Source of the DNA: Eubacteriales bacterium | Lineage (GTDB): Bacteria > Bacillota > Clostridia > Lachnospirales > Lachnospiraceae | Assembly (NCBI GenBank): GCA_030524225.1 | Contig: JAUNGV010000006.1 | Span: 1 to 64,000, forward strand | Reading direction: 5' to 3' | DNA: 64,000 bases | Shown: positions 54,343-61,482 of the stretch, piece after piece | How the letters are laid out: each line of letters starts with the position of its first letter | Numbering within the stretch: the first letter of the stretch is position 1 | Notes under the pieces: generated by a model | What the model was told of the DNA's origin: nothing | Database searches by the model: none | Seen by the model: the letters and a program-made list of their open reading frames with translations, nothing else | Made by a program: the position numbers and the translations under genes

Positions 54343-55572
54343 ATGGCAAAGTACGAAGAAGCGGTTGCAAAGCTGGAAGAGTATGGTCAGACACACGTCC
54401 TGAAATATTACGGCGAGCTGCCCAAAGAGGAGAAGGAAGCGCTGCTGCAGCAGATCGAGGCGACGGATCTCTCCTTTATCAAGGGGGCGCTGGAGCAGGG
54501 CGGTCAGGCCCCGCGCGGTAAGATTGAGCCGTTGGGTGCGATGGAGCTCTCGGAGATCGGGGAGAATAAGGAAACCTTCAGGCAGATCGGTCTGGATGCG
54601 ATCCGCGAGGGCAAGGTGGCGGCGGTTCTCCTGGCAGGCGGAATGGGAACCCGTCTCGGAAGCGACAATCCGAAGTGCATGTACAATATCGGTCTGACGA
54701 AGCCGGTCTACATCATGCAGCGTCTGATCGAGAATCTTCAGGATGTGGTGAAGGAAGCAGGACGCACGGTTCCGCTCTTCATCATGACGAGTGAGAAGAA
54801 TCACGACGCGACCGTGAATTTCATGAAGGAGATGGACAACTTTGGCTACGATCCGGAGCTGATTTTCTACTTTGTACAGGATATGGCGCCTGCGACCGAC
54901 TATAACGGCAAGGTCTATATGGAGGCGAAGAACCGGATTGCGACGTCTCCGAACGGCAACGGCGGCTGGTTCGTCTCGATGGCGAAGTGCGGCGTGCTCG
55001 ACAAGGTAAAAGAACTCGGAATCGAGTGGCTCAACGCGTTTGCGGTTGACAATGTGCTGCAGCGCATCGCGGATCCCGTTTTCGTCGGGGCGACGATCGC
55101 AAGGAACTGTGCGAGCGGAGCGAAGGTCGTGCGCAAGGTGGCGAAGGATGAGAAGGTCGGAGCGATGTGTCTCGAGGACGGCCGCCCGTCCATCGTCGAA
55201 TATTATGATATGACAGAGGAACTGATGGACGCCAAAAATGAGAAGGGCGAACCGGCGTATAACTTCGGCGTCATTATGAACTATCTCTTCCGCGAGAGCG
55301 ATCTGGAGAAGATCATGAACGACAGACTTCCCCTCCATGTAGTGGAGAAGAAGATTCCTTATCTTGATGAGGACGGGAATCTTGTGAAACCGGAGGAACC
55401 GAATGGTTATAAGTACGAGCAGCTGGTGCTCGATATGATTCATGAGCTGGATACCTGCCTGCCTTTCGAGGTGGCGAGAGAGCATGAGTTCGCTCCGATC
55501 AAGAACAAGACAGGTGTGGATTCCGTGGAGTCTGCGAGGGAACTGTGCCGGCAGAACGGGATTGAGCTGTAA
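54343..55572 (+). CDS. UDP-sugar pyrophosphorylase, UDPGP family
   Basis: 409 residues, GAGGAGGAAGG before ATG 54343. It belongs to the eukaryote-like UDPGP family (UDP-GlcNAc/UDP-glucose pyrophosphorylase), not the GalU family: L-L-A-G-G-M-G-T-R-L-G near residue 86 binds UTP, P-K-C-M-Y-N-I-G, F-V-Q-D-M-A-P, G-N-G-G-W-F and V-D-N-V-L-Q-R-I-A-D-P-V-F-V-G follow. It joins UTP to a sugar-1-phosphate, releasing pyrophosphate. Whether glucose-1-P or GlcNAc-1-P is used cannot be told. With galE next to it, it can supply UDP-hexoses to the glycan locus. Confidence 0.9.
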   Translation: MAKYEEAVAKLEEYGQTHVLKYYGELPKEEKEALLQQIEATDLSFIKGALEQGGQAPRGKIEPLGAMELSEIGENKETFRQIGLDAIREGKVAAVLLAGGMGTRLGSDNPKCMYNIGLTKPVYIMQRLIENLQDVVKEAGRTVPLFIMTSEKNHDATVNFMKEMDNFGYDPELIFYFVQDMAPATDYNGKVYMEAKNRIATSPNGNGGWFVSMAKCGVLDKVKELGIEWLNAFAVDNVLQRIADPVFVGATIARNCASGAKVVRKVAKDEKVGAMCLEDGRPSIVEYYDMTEELMDAKNEKGEPAYNFGVIMNYLFRESDLEKIMNDRLPLHVVEKKIPYLDEDGNLVKPEEPNGYKYEQLVLDMIHELDTCLPFEVAREHEFAPIKNKTGVDSVESARELCRQNGIEL

Positions 55573-55592
55573 GAGCGCCGGAGGACATATAC

Positions 55593-55652
55593 CGGGAGTC
55601 GTGTCGGAGCGTCACAACTCCCGCAATGGCAGACGCAAATTGAGAGTTGCGT
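55593..55652 (+). other. Structured intergenic RNA before galE
   Basis: In the 117-base gap, CGGGAGT (55593-55599) pairs with ACTCCCG (55617-55623), and ACGCAA (55633-55638) pairs with TTGCGT (55647-55652). Neither stem has a T-run. Further long-range pairing (GGAGCG with CGCTCC) is possible. It may be an mRNA processing or leader element. Confidence 0.35.
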
Positions 55653-55689
55653 GTCCTGTCGTGCAGAGCGCTCCGGATAGGAGAACAGA

Positions 55690-56706
55690 ATGAAAATTTT
55701 GGTGACCGGCGGCGCCGGGTTTATCGGCAGCCATACTGTGGTGGAACTGCAGAATGCGGGCTATGATGCGGTTGTCGTTGACAATCTCGTCAACGCGAGC
55801 CCGAAGGTAATCGCCCGCGTGGAGGCGATTACAGGGAAAAAGATTCCCTTTTATGAGGCGGACATCCGGGACAGAGAGGCGCTTGAGAAGATTTTCGAGC
55901 AGGAGAAACCGGATGCCGTGATCCATTTTGCGGGCTTAAAGGCAGTCGGCGAATCGGTGGGACTTCCCTGGGAGTACTATGAGAATAACGTTTCCGGAAC
56001 CCTGACACTTCTCGATGTGATGAGGAAGAACGGCTGTAAGAATATCATCTTCTCCTCGTCGGCGACTGTATACGGCGATCCGGCCTTCGTGCCGATCACC
56101 GAGGAGTGCCCGAAGGGAACGTGCACGAACCCCTACGGCTGGACGAAGTGGATGCTGGAGCAGATTCTGACGGATCTGCAGTTTGCCGACAAGGAGTGGA
56201 ACGTCGTGCTGCTGCGCTATTTCAACCCGATCGGAGCCCACAAGAGCGGAACAATCGGAGAGAATCCGAACGGCGTGCCGAACAATCTGATGCCCTATAT
56301 CACGCAGGTGGCGGTCGGCAAGCTCCCGCAGCTGCACGTATACGGAGACGATTACGATACGCATGACGGAACCGGCGTGCGCGATTATATTCACGTTGTG
56401 GATCTGGCACTCGGTCATGTCAAGGCACTGAAAAAGCTGGAGCCGGGAAGCGGACTGAATATTTACAATCTCGGGACGGGAGTCGGATACAGCGTGCTCG
56501 ATATTGTAAAGAATTTTGAAGAGGCGACCGGAAAGAAGATTCCGTATGTGATTGATCCCAGACGGGCGGGCGATATTGCGACCTGCTATTCCTCTGCAAA
56601 GAAGGCGCAGGAGGAACTGGGCTGGGAGGCGCAGTACGGTATTAAGGAGATGTGCGAGGATTCGTGGCGGTGGCAGAGCATGAATCCGAACGGGTATGAC
56701 GAGTAA
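55690..56706 (+). CDS. galE: UDP-glucose 4-epimerase
   Basis: 338 residues, usual length. V-T-G-G-A-G-F-I-G-S-H-T at the start binds NAD+, and Y149-x-x-x-K (P-Y-G-W-T-K) is the catalytic pair; F-N-P-I-G-A-H-K-S-G and Y-G-D-D-Y-D-T-H-D-G-T-G-V-R-D-Y-I-H-V are GalE-specific blocks. Interconverts UDP-Glc and UDP-Gal (some members also UDP-GlcNAc/GalNAc), supplying the Gal/GalNAc donors that GT6 and the initiating transferase would need. AGGAGA precedes the ATG. Confidence 0.95.
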   Translation: MKILVTGGAGFIGSHTVVELQNAGYDAVVVDNLVNASPKVIARVEAITGKKIPFYEADIRDREALEKIFEQEKPDAVIHFAGLKAVGESVGLPWEYYENNVSGTLTLLDVMRKNGCKNIIFSSSATVYGDPAFVPITEECPKGTCTNPYGWTKWMLEQILTDLQFADKEWNVVLLRYFNPIGAHKSGTIGENPNGVPNNLMPYITQVAVGKLPQLHVYGDDYDTHDGTGVRDYIHVVDLALGHVKALKKLEPGSGLNIYNLGTGVGYSVLDIVKNFEEATGKKIPYVIDPRRAGDIATCYSSAKKAQEELGWEAQYGIKEMCEDSWRWQSMNPNGYDE

Positions 56707-56708
56707 GT

Positions 56709-56990
56709 ATGTTTAGACTGTGGGCGAAAGAATGGAAAGACGGACGCCTCCTGCGGGATGTGGTCGTAGAGGAGCCGGGCAGAGACACGAGAACGCATAA
56801 AGTGTTCCGGGCGTTGGAGCAGGCCTGCCTGCAGCTCGATCTGGCACAGCCGATCTGGCTGAAACCGGCGGTGCGCGATTTTCAGAAAGGGGCTAAGTGC
56901 CGGTTTACGAAGGATGCGTTTGTGGAGACGATCGAGTTTGATTATCTGGAGATTCAGGTGATCGAGGAGGACGAAGAGGACTGGGCATGA
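56709..56990 (+). CDS. Small conserved protein of unknown function
   Basis: 93 residues; starts two bases after the galE stop, without a good RBS of its own, so translation is probably coupled. Features: F-R-L-W-A-K-E-W-K-D-G start, T-R-T-H-K-V-F-R-A-L-E-Q-A-C, I-W-L-K-P-A-V-R-D-F and an acidic end (V-I-E-E-D-E-E-D-W-A). I recall similar small proteins as conserved in Lachnospiraceae, without known role. No membrane segment. Confidence 0.7.
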   Translation: MFRLWAKEWKDGRLLRDVVVEEPGRDTRTHKVFRALEQACLQLDLAQPIWLKPAVRDFQKGAKCRFTKDAFVETIEFDYLEIQVIEEDEEDWA

Positions 56991-57279
56991 GCCCCCTGCG
57001 GCATGGTTGGATAAAGCGGCCGGAAGGAGAAGACGGCGGCTTACGGGGCCCGGTGCAGCAACTTTGCGGTACACGGTCCGGAGATACGTCTGCGTCCGGC
57101 TTTGGTGCGAGAGATTTCTCTGAGGAAAAGAATGACAGAGCGGGAAGAATCGCTGTTCTGCGCGAAGATAGTGCGCAGGGGCGATTTTTCCCGTTTTATG
57201 CTTCTTTTTACAAAGATTAAAGAATAGAAAAATGAATAAATGCGATATTTACGCGGTTTGCAGGAGATCACGAAACCGT

Positions 57280-57303
57280 TTGACGCCAATTTTGACACCA
57301 ATT
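57280..57303 (+). repeat. Tandem 12-bp repeats at the element edge
   Basis: TTGACGCCAATT (57280-57291) is followed directly by TTGACACCAATT (57292-57303), one mismatch, and then by a degenerate CGACGCAGTT. Short tandem repeats near an element end can be integrase arm-type sites; this is inference. Confidence 0.45.
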
Positions 57304-57460
57304 CGACGCAGTTATTCCCCGGAGAGCAGGAAAGAAAGGGAAAATGGGAGCGGGCAGGAAGGGACGTTTTGCGCCCGCGCAAAAGCCGCGGAAAGGAGAG
57401 ACAGGAGCCGCCGGAAGAGAAAGCAAGGGAGCGGGAACACAGAAGATCATAGAGAATAAA

Positions 57461-57498
57461 AAGAGCCTTTTTTCCTAAGTGGGAAGAAAGGCTCTTTC
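57461..57498. terminator. Bidirectional terminator after the XRE gene
   Basis: AAAGAGCCTTTTTTCC (57461-57476) pairs almost perfectly with GGAAGAAAGGCTCTTT (57483-57498), loop of about six bases, with A-tract before and T-tract inside both arms. It would end the minus-strand XRE transcript and + transcripts from the core side. Confidence 0.75.
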
Positions 57499-57515
57499 AT
57501 TGAGGCGAAAAAAGA

Positions 57516-58010
57516 TCATCCGGCCATGAAATTATCGGCGGCGGGCGCGGTCTGTGAAACTGACGATTCGCCCGGCGCTTTCTTTTCATCAAGAAGCTGT
57601 TTCCGATAGTCGGAAACGCGGTGCTCTATATCGTCCGAAGGCCAGCCGGAGGATTCGGCGCGCCGCCGTTTGAAATTCTCGATCAGCTGGCGGCGTGTCT
57701 GTTCATCCAGATCGAAGTAGGCTTTCAGAAAATCAATTTCAAGCTGGGAAGCGCCCCGCTCCTGCAGAAATTCATCAAGAGAGAAAGTTTGGTCAGAGGC
57801 GAACACGTTTCCCGTGCCGTAGCGAAGCCATTCTTCATTCACATTGTAGGCCATGCAGATAGAACGAATAGTTATATCGTTTACACTCCCTTCACGCTCA
57901 AAGGCGCTGACAGTGGTTTGCTTCATGCCCATTTTATCGCCGAAATCGCGCTGGCTTTTTATCCCTAGAATATCTTTACGAAGATGTTTGATTCTTTCGT
58001 TGATCGTCAT
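57516..58010 (-). CDS. XRE-family repressor, copy 1
   Basis: 164 residues; ATG at 58010 after AAGGGGGAT on the minus strand. HTH in residues ~5-60 (I-K-H-L-R-K-D...S-Q-R-D-F-G-D-K-M-G-M-K-Q-T-T-V-S-A-F-E-R-E). Middle: N-V-N-E-E-W-L-R-Y-G-T-G and F-S-L-D-E-F-L-Q, as in phage-type repressors. Paralogue of the 59,877-60,257 gene, both divergent from a 'METxLN' small gene. Likely binds the divergent region 58011-58160, which includes a perfect palindrome over the + -10 box. Confidence 0.85.
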   Translation of the reverse strand: MTINERIKHLRKDILGIKSQRDFGDKMGMKQTTVSAFEREGSVNDITIRSICMAYNVNEEWLRYGTGNVFASDQTFSLDEFLQERGASQLEIDFLKAYFDLDEQTRRQLIENFKRRRAESSGWPSDDIEHRVSDYRKQLLDEKKAPGESSVSQTAPAADNFMAG

Positions 58011-58085
58011 ATTATCCCCCTTACTATTTTATGGATATTCACAAGAAGAAAATAACATAATACGTTAAAAATAGCAAGAATTTTA

Positions 58086-58114
58086 TTGACATAGAGCGCA
58101 ATACACTATATAGT
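58086..58114 (+). promoter_or_regulatory. Promoter with operator-like palindrome for the 58,161 gene
   Basis: TTGACA (58086-58091), 17-base spacer, TATAGT (58109-58114). The perfect 10-bp palindrome ACTATATAGT (58105-58114) covers the -10, so a bound XRE dimer would block the polymerase. Strong promoter facing the element's + genes. Confidence 0.7.
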
Positions 58115-58160
58115 TTAGAAAAAGAAGCGCGTAATGCTATTTTGAGGAGGTAAAAAACCG

Positions 58161-58331
58161 ATGGAGACCGTATTGAACAGGAAAGAGCGAGAAGAGGCGG
58201 AGGAGGTGGCGGCGTTCTATGAATCCCTTCCGGTAGAAGGGCAGCAGGAATTACTTGTAATGGCGAGAGTATCCCGCCTGTTCCACCTTGTACCGCCAAA
58301 AGAGGAGAAGAGAGGGGGCAGGCAGCAGTAA
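58161..58331 (+). CDS. Small 'METxLN' protein, copy 1
   Basis: 56 residues, AGGAGGT ten bases before ATG 58161. It begins M-E-T-V-L-N-R-K-E-R-E-E-A-E and is otherwise helical and charged. The first 14 residues match the 75-residue protein at 60,410, and both sit divergent to an XRE gene behind a TTGACA promoter. The function is unknown; position suggests a Cro-like or anti-repressor role, though no HTH is visible. Confidence 0.7.
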   Translation: METVLNRKEREEAEEVAAFYESLPVEGQQELLVMARVSRLFHLVPPKEEKRGGRQQ

Positions 58332-58537
58332 GACCGCCGAGGATCGCCCGGGGAGACGGGCGGCCAAGCAGGGAATCGAACGCGGGGCGAACAGAGAGAG
58401 GAAGAGGAGAACAGGAAAAGCGGGAGCGGCAGAACCGAAGCGCCGCAGAGCAGAAGGAACGCCTGCAGGAGCCGCCGGACAGCCCGCAGGGGATCACCAG
58501 GGGGAGCAGGCGGGAAGAATCAAACACAGGGGAGAAC

Positions 58538-58783
58538 ATGGGACAGACAGAGAAGAAATTGAAGGAAATGAGGAATTACATAGACCGAACCGGCGCACCA
58601 AGAAACGGACGCTATGAAGAGACCATAGAGGAACTGAACGCCGCCCAAGAACTGGCGGGGGATGATCTTCTTCACGCACTGGGCATTTATTACAGCCTGG
58701 GGAAGGCGCGGGGGTATCGGCAAAGAAAGGCAGAGGAAAAAGGCAGGAGCCGCCGGGCAGGAGTACCGGAGAAAGGGGAATAG
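58538..58783 (+). CDS. Small protein of unknown function
   Basis: 81 residues; GGGGAGA before ATG 58538. Charged and helical: M-G-Q-T-E-K-K-L-K-E-M-R-N-Y-I-D-R-T-G-A-P start, then E-E-L-N-A-A-Q-E-L-A-G-D-D-L-L-H-A-L, with a basic tail. The following gene starts immediately after the stop (58784), so they form a pair. The 206 bases before it (58332-58537) are purine-rich and hold nothing I can name. Confidence 0.55.
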   Translation: MGQTEKKLKEMRNYIDRTGAPRNGRYEETIEELNAAQELAGDDLLHALGIYYSLGKARGYRQRKAEEKGRSRRAGVPEKGE

Positions 58784-59002
58784 ATGGGATTATACGCAGA
58801 AATACCAGGAGATCAGGAGAAACGGAAGAGAGTAATAGAAGCTCTTGAATGGCAGCTGAAACAGGAGATACCGGCCAAGGATCGGGAGATATTCCAGCAG
58901 ATATTGAAAGCATACCGCGCCGCCGGAGAGAAGGAAAGCGCCGCGCGTTTGGTAGAGATCGAATACGGGAGCGAAAAGGGCGAGACGGTCAAAGACACCT
59001 GA
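58784..59002 (+). CDS. Small helical protein of unknown function
   Basis: 72 residues, ATG directly after the previous stop, AAAGGGG upstream. Predicted to be mostly alpha-helical and acidic (V-I-E-A-L-E-W-Q-L-K-Q-E, F-Q-Q-I-L-K-A-Y-R-A-A-G-E-K-E-S-A-A-R-L-V). No recognised domain. The end of the gene runs into the ~260-bp tandem repeats. Confidence 0.55.
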   Translation: MGLYAEIPGDQEKRKRVIEALEWQLKQEIPAKDREIFQQILKAYRAAGEKESAARLVEIEYGSEKGETVKDT

Positions 59003-59040
59003 CACTTGTGTCAGAAAAAACGGGAGAAATGGGGCACTGA

Positions 59041-59800
59041 AGGCCGCAGGAAGAGAAGAAAGACGGGCGGGGCCGCCGGATCGGAAAGGAGAAAGCAGGG
59101 AGCAGGCCGGAGAGGATCAGAGAGCGGCAGGCGGGGTAGGCAACAGAGGAGACAGGGCAAGAGAGAACGGGAACGCCAAGCAGAGGCCGCCGGAGGCAGG
59201 AGGCGAAAGAAGGATAGGCAGGACAGCGCAGAAGGCTGCAAAGGGGAAGCAGGGCGGCGCAGGGAGGGCGCAAAGAGCACCGCGGGGGAGCGCTGAAGCA
59301 GAAAGAAGAGAAGAAAGAAGGGAGCGGGCGCGGGGCCGCCGGATCGGAAGGGAGAAAGCGGGGAGCAGACCGGAGAGGATCAGAGAGCGGCAGGCGGGGC
59401 AGGCAACAGGGGAGAATGGCCAAGAGGGAACGCCCCGCAGAGGCCGCCGGGGGCAGAGACGAAGGAAGGATAGACAGGACAGCACAGAAGGCCGCGGAGG
59501 GGAAGCAGGGCGGCGCAGGGAGGGCGCAAAGAGCATCGCGGGGGAGCGCTGAAGCCGGAAGAAGAGAAGAAAGACGGAAACCGGGAGCGGGGCCGCCGGA
59601 TCGGAAAGGAGAAAGCGGGGAGCAGGCCGGAGAGGATCAGAGAGCGGCAGGCGGGGCAGGCAACAGGGGAGAATGGCCAAGAGGGAACGCCCCGCAGAGG
59701 ACGCCGGGGGCAGAGACGAAGGAAGGATAGGAAGGACAGCACAGAAGGCCGCGGAGGGGAAGCAGAGCGGCCCAGAGAGTACCGCAGGGGAGCGGATCAG
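59041..59800. repeat. Tandem array of ~260-bp purine-rich repeats
   Basis: Almost three copies. The marker GGGGCCGCCGGATCGG recurs at about 59069, 59332 and 59589 (periods 263 and 257). Each unit also has GAGAGGATCAGAGAGCGGCA, then CAGAGG(C/A)CGCCGG, AAGGATAG and AAGGGGAAGCAG blocks in the same order. The + strand is overwhelmingly A and G. Neither period is a multiple of three, so it cannot code for a repeated protein in one frame; long frames on both strands here are composition artefacts. The region 59003-59876 otherwise holds no gene I would support. Confidence 0.85.
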
Positions 59801-59876
59801 AGAGGCAGACGCAGCAGGGAAAAAAAGAACAGCACCGGGAAGGGGCGCTGTTCCATGGGGTAGGAGGGAACCAAGA

Positions 59877-60257
59877 TCAGAAATCAGGGGAAACGCTGCG
59901 GCATTTGTTGGCAATTTGAAGTAGAGAAGAAAGAACTTCTTTGCGCTGCGTAGTCGGAAGTTCAAAATAAGCCCGCAGAATGGCGGCTTCCAATTCGTCC
60001 GCGTCGTGCTGCTGCAGAAATTCATCGAAAGAGAACGAAGAGGCGGGAAGGAACATTTCCCCTTCGCCGTCACGAAGCCATTTTTCGTTGATGTTGAACG
60101 TCTTGCAAATATTGTTGATTACAGAGGCGGAAGGATTCCGCCGCCCTGTTTCGTAATTTGTAAGGACGTTCGCGGTCGTGCCGATTCTGCGTGAAAATTC
60201 CTGCTGTGTAAGGTCGAACTCTTTTCTGATTTTCCGGATTCGTTCATTCATTCCCAT
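59877..60257 (-). CDS. XRE-family repressor, copy 2
   Basis: 126 residues; ATG at 60257 after AAAGGGGGATATT. HTH in residues ~5-60 (I-R-K-I-R-K-E-F-D-L-T-Q-Q-E-F-S-R-R-I-G-T...V-L-T-N-Y-E-T-G-R-R-N-P-S). Then N-I-N-E-K-W-L-R-D-G-E-G and F-S-F-D-E-F-L-Q-Q, shared with copy 1, and A-I-L-R-A-Y-F. A cleaner HTH than copy 1. Divergent to the 60,410 gene; it probably represses that promoter and its own. Confidence 0.88.
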   Translation of the reverse strand: MGMNERIRKIRKEFDLTQQEFSRRIGTTANVLTNYETGRRNPSASVINNICKTFNINEKWLRDGEGEMFLPASSFSFDEFLQQHDADELEAAILRAYFELPTTQRKEVLSSLLQIANKCRSVSPDF

Positions 60258-60344
60258 AATATCCCCCTTTGATTGCTGTTCCTAAATTATAGGGCATAAA
60301 TGCTTCATAGTCAATTAAAAAACACGTCAAAGAAGAAAAACGGA

Positions 60345-60373
60345 TTGACAAAGACGGCAAAGACGAATAATAT
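60345..60373 (+). promoter_or_regulatory. Promoter of the second divergent switch
   Basis: TTGACA (60345-60350), 17-base spacer, TAATAT (60368-60373). AAAGACG occurs twice in the spacer (60350-60364), and CTTCATAG occurs at 60303-60310 and 60376-60383, on both sides of the promoter: candidate operators for the XRE protein. Confidence 0.55.
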
Positions 60374-60409
60374 TACTTCATAGACGAAAAGAAACGGAGG
60401 AAAAAGAAA

Positions 60410-60637
60410 GTGGAGACGATATTGAACAAGGTGGAGAAGGAAGAGGCGGAACGGTTCATTGAGAACTTAAAGAAAATGACGAAAGAGGAGAAAATAGCGC
60501 TTCTTCACTTCATGGAGGGACTGAACGCGGCGCAGGCAATCCAGCGGAGCACAGAGAGGGCAAGGAGCCGGAAGCAGGCGGCAGAGGCCGGAGAAGAGCC
60601 GCAGAAGGAGCAGAAGACAGGAGGCGGGGAGCGATGA
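60410..60637 (+). CDS. Small 'METxLN' protein, copy 2
   Basis: 75 residues; GTG 60410 nine bases after GGAGG. M-E-T-I-L-N-K-V-E-K-E-E-A-E start, then a helical stretch (I-E-N-L-K-K-M-T-K-E-E-K-I-A-L-L-H-F-M-E-G-L) and a polar tail rich in E, Q and K. Paralogue of 58,161. The stop overlaps the start of the excisionase-like gene (ATGA at 60634). Confidence 0.7.
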   Translation: METILNKVEKEEAERFIENLKKMTKEEKIALLHFMEGLNAAQAIQRSTERARSRKQAAEAGEEPQKEQKTGGGER

Positions 60638-60864
60638 GAGCAGCGGAGCACAGAGGCCGGATAGAGGGAAAGCGCCTGTTAAGCATTGAAGAGGCGGCGG
60701 AGTATACAGGGATCGGACGGAATACGGCGCGGGAGTGGTTGGAGAAGATCGGAGCGCGCCGGAATTTCGGGCGGCGGGTGGTTTATGACAGGCGTGTCAT
60801 AGATTCAGAACTGGACAGGATGGCAGCAAGCAAGCCCCACGCGGTAGACATACAGACAGGATAA
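60634..60864 (+). CDS. Excisionase-like HTH DNA-binding protein
   Basis: 76 residues. L-L-S-I-E-E-A-A-E-Y-T-G-I-G-R-N-T-A-R-E-W near residues 15-35 is a MerR-like winged HTH (HTH_17, Xis type), followed by V-V-Y-D-R-R-V-I-D-S-E-L-D. Such small proteins bend DNA for excisive recombination or act as element regulators. Four-base overlap with the preceding gene places it under the switch promoter. The expected integrase is not in the window. Confidence 0.8.
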   Translation: MRAAEHRGRIEGKRLLSIEEAAEYTGIGRNTAREWLEKIGARRNFGRRVVYDRRVIDSELDRMAASKPHAVDIQTG

Positions 60865-60935
60865 AGGGGGATCGAATCAAGGAGGAAGAGAGCGAACAGA
60901 CACGCCGCAGGGATCGGCAGAAGGGGCGAAAAAGG

Positions 60936-61364
60936 GTGATTTACAGAATATACGGGGAAGATGTAAAGATGTACCACAAAGGAGAAGCGGCAAGCTTTGC
61001 CGAGATATGGGGAGTAATAAGCGGAGAATGCGGGGAGTTATTTACACCGGAAGAAATCGTTTCGGAGTTTTTCGGGGAAGATGTTGTAAGCAGGGTAAAG
61101 CAAGAGGAGGAAAAAAGGAGAAAAGAGCGAAAGGGATACACAGGTAGCAGGGTTATGCCGTTTCGGTTGAGACAATTAGCAGGGACTTACAAAACCGAAG
61201 AGGGCGGGGAATTGCCATATTTAACAACGGAAGGCGTTAAAAGGGCGGCAGAAATATATAACCTTCAAGTTCTGCAGAGAATCCGAGAAAAAAACAAAAT
61301 CAAGGAAGAAATGAGGCAGAGGAACAGAAGAGTGAGGAAGGGGGAAGGGGAAAATGCTTGTTAG
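60936..61364 (+). CDS. Protein of unknown function, duplicated (copy 1)
   Basis: 142 residues; GTG 60936 nine bases after AAGGGG. Contains F-T-P-E-E-I-V-S-E-F-F-G-E-D-V-V and L-P-Y-L-T-T-E-G-V-K-R-A-A-E-I-Y-N; these segments have counterparts in the gene at 61,483 (V-P-E-E-I-V-I-Y-Y-F-G-A-G-T-V and Y-F-T-L-A-G-V-Y-E-A-A-R-W-Y-N). No known domain. Its last 18 or so codons belong to a 44-bp sequence repeated 129 bases later. Confidence 0.65.
   Translation: MIYRIYGEDVKMYHKGEAASFAEIWGVISGECGELFTPEEIVSEFFGEDVVSRVKQEEEKRRKERKGYTGSRVMPFRLRQLAGTYKTEEGGELPYLTTEGVKRAAEIYNLQVLQRIREKNKIKEEMRQRNRRVRKGEGENAC
61306..61349 (+). repeat. 44-bp direct repeat, first copy
   Basis: Identical to 61435-61478. It codes for the C-terminal end of the 60,936 gene (E-E-M-R-Q-R-N-R-R-V-R-K-G-E-G) and at its 3' side carries the RBS (GGGGGAAGGG) for the 29-codon frame that follows. 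Confidence 0.85.
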
Positions 61365-61443
61365 GCTGGGAATGATATTGATCGCGATCGGAATTATGAA
61401 GCTGTTTTTCATCGCAGTTATGGAATTTTTCAAAAAGAAATGA
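61354..61443 (+). CDS. 29-residue hydrophobic peptide
   Basis: ATG 61354, with GGGGGAAGGGG just upstream; overlaps the preceding gene's last 11 bases. The product is one hydrophobic helix (L-G-M-I-L-I-A-I-G-I-M-K-L-F-F-I-A-V-M) ending F-F-K-K-K, the form of a small membrane peptide such as a type I toxin or holin-like peptide. It lies between the two 44-bp repeats. Too short to be sure, but start signal and composition are good. Confidence 0.5.
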   Translation: MLVRLGMILIAIGIMKLFFIAVMEFFKKK

Positions 61444-61478
61444 GGCAGAGGAACAGAAGAGTGAGGAAGGGGGAAGGG
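61435..61478 (+). repeat. 44-bp direct repeat, second copy
   Basis: Identical to 61306-61349 at a distance of 129 bases. Here it contains the stop of the 29-residue peptide and supplies the RBS for the next gene (GTG 61483). Both copies are thus used as translation-initiation cassettes. Confidence 0.85.
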
Positions 61479-61482
61479 AAGA

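Larger units (their letters stand above)
56991..57515. other. Junction region between core genes and mobile element
   Basis: About 525 bases without a supported gene. It holds a pair of 12-bp tandem repeats (57280-57303) and a strong terminator (57461-57498). Sequence after ~57,300 becomes purine-rich on the + strand like the rest of the element. A 77-codon frame (56987-57220) overlaps the preceding gene but has no protein-like features. The left end of the mobile element is probably within this stretch. Confidence 0.5.

Noticed and set aside
56987..57220. 77-codon + frame overlapping the small gene after galE
   Set aside because: No protein-like pattern, no RBS, lies in the junction region; the overlap with the previous stop seems to be chance.
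57232..57459. Overlapping 70-75-codon + frames after the junction
   Set aside because: Low-complexity Arg/Glu/Lys translation of purine-rich DNA. A vague likeness to an integrase C-terminus was too weak to report as a gene.
59041..59800. CRISPR-like array
   Set aside because: Repeats are ~260 bp and nearly continuous, without short spacers; no cas genes in the window.
59416..59924. Two + frames starting MAKRERPAE, 257 bases apart
   Set aside because: They are repeat-derived and shift frame between copies; composition is that of the repeat and no homology is recognised.
59117..60073. 318-codon minus-strand frame, Pro/Ser/Leu-rich
   Set aside because: It crosses the tandem repeats, whose period is not a multiple of three, and overlaps the XRE repressor gene. 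Composition mirrors the purine-rich + strand; a shadow frame.
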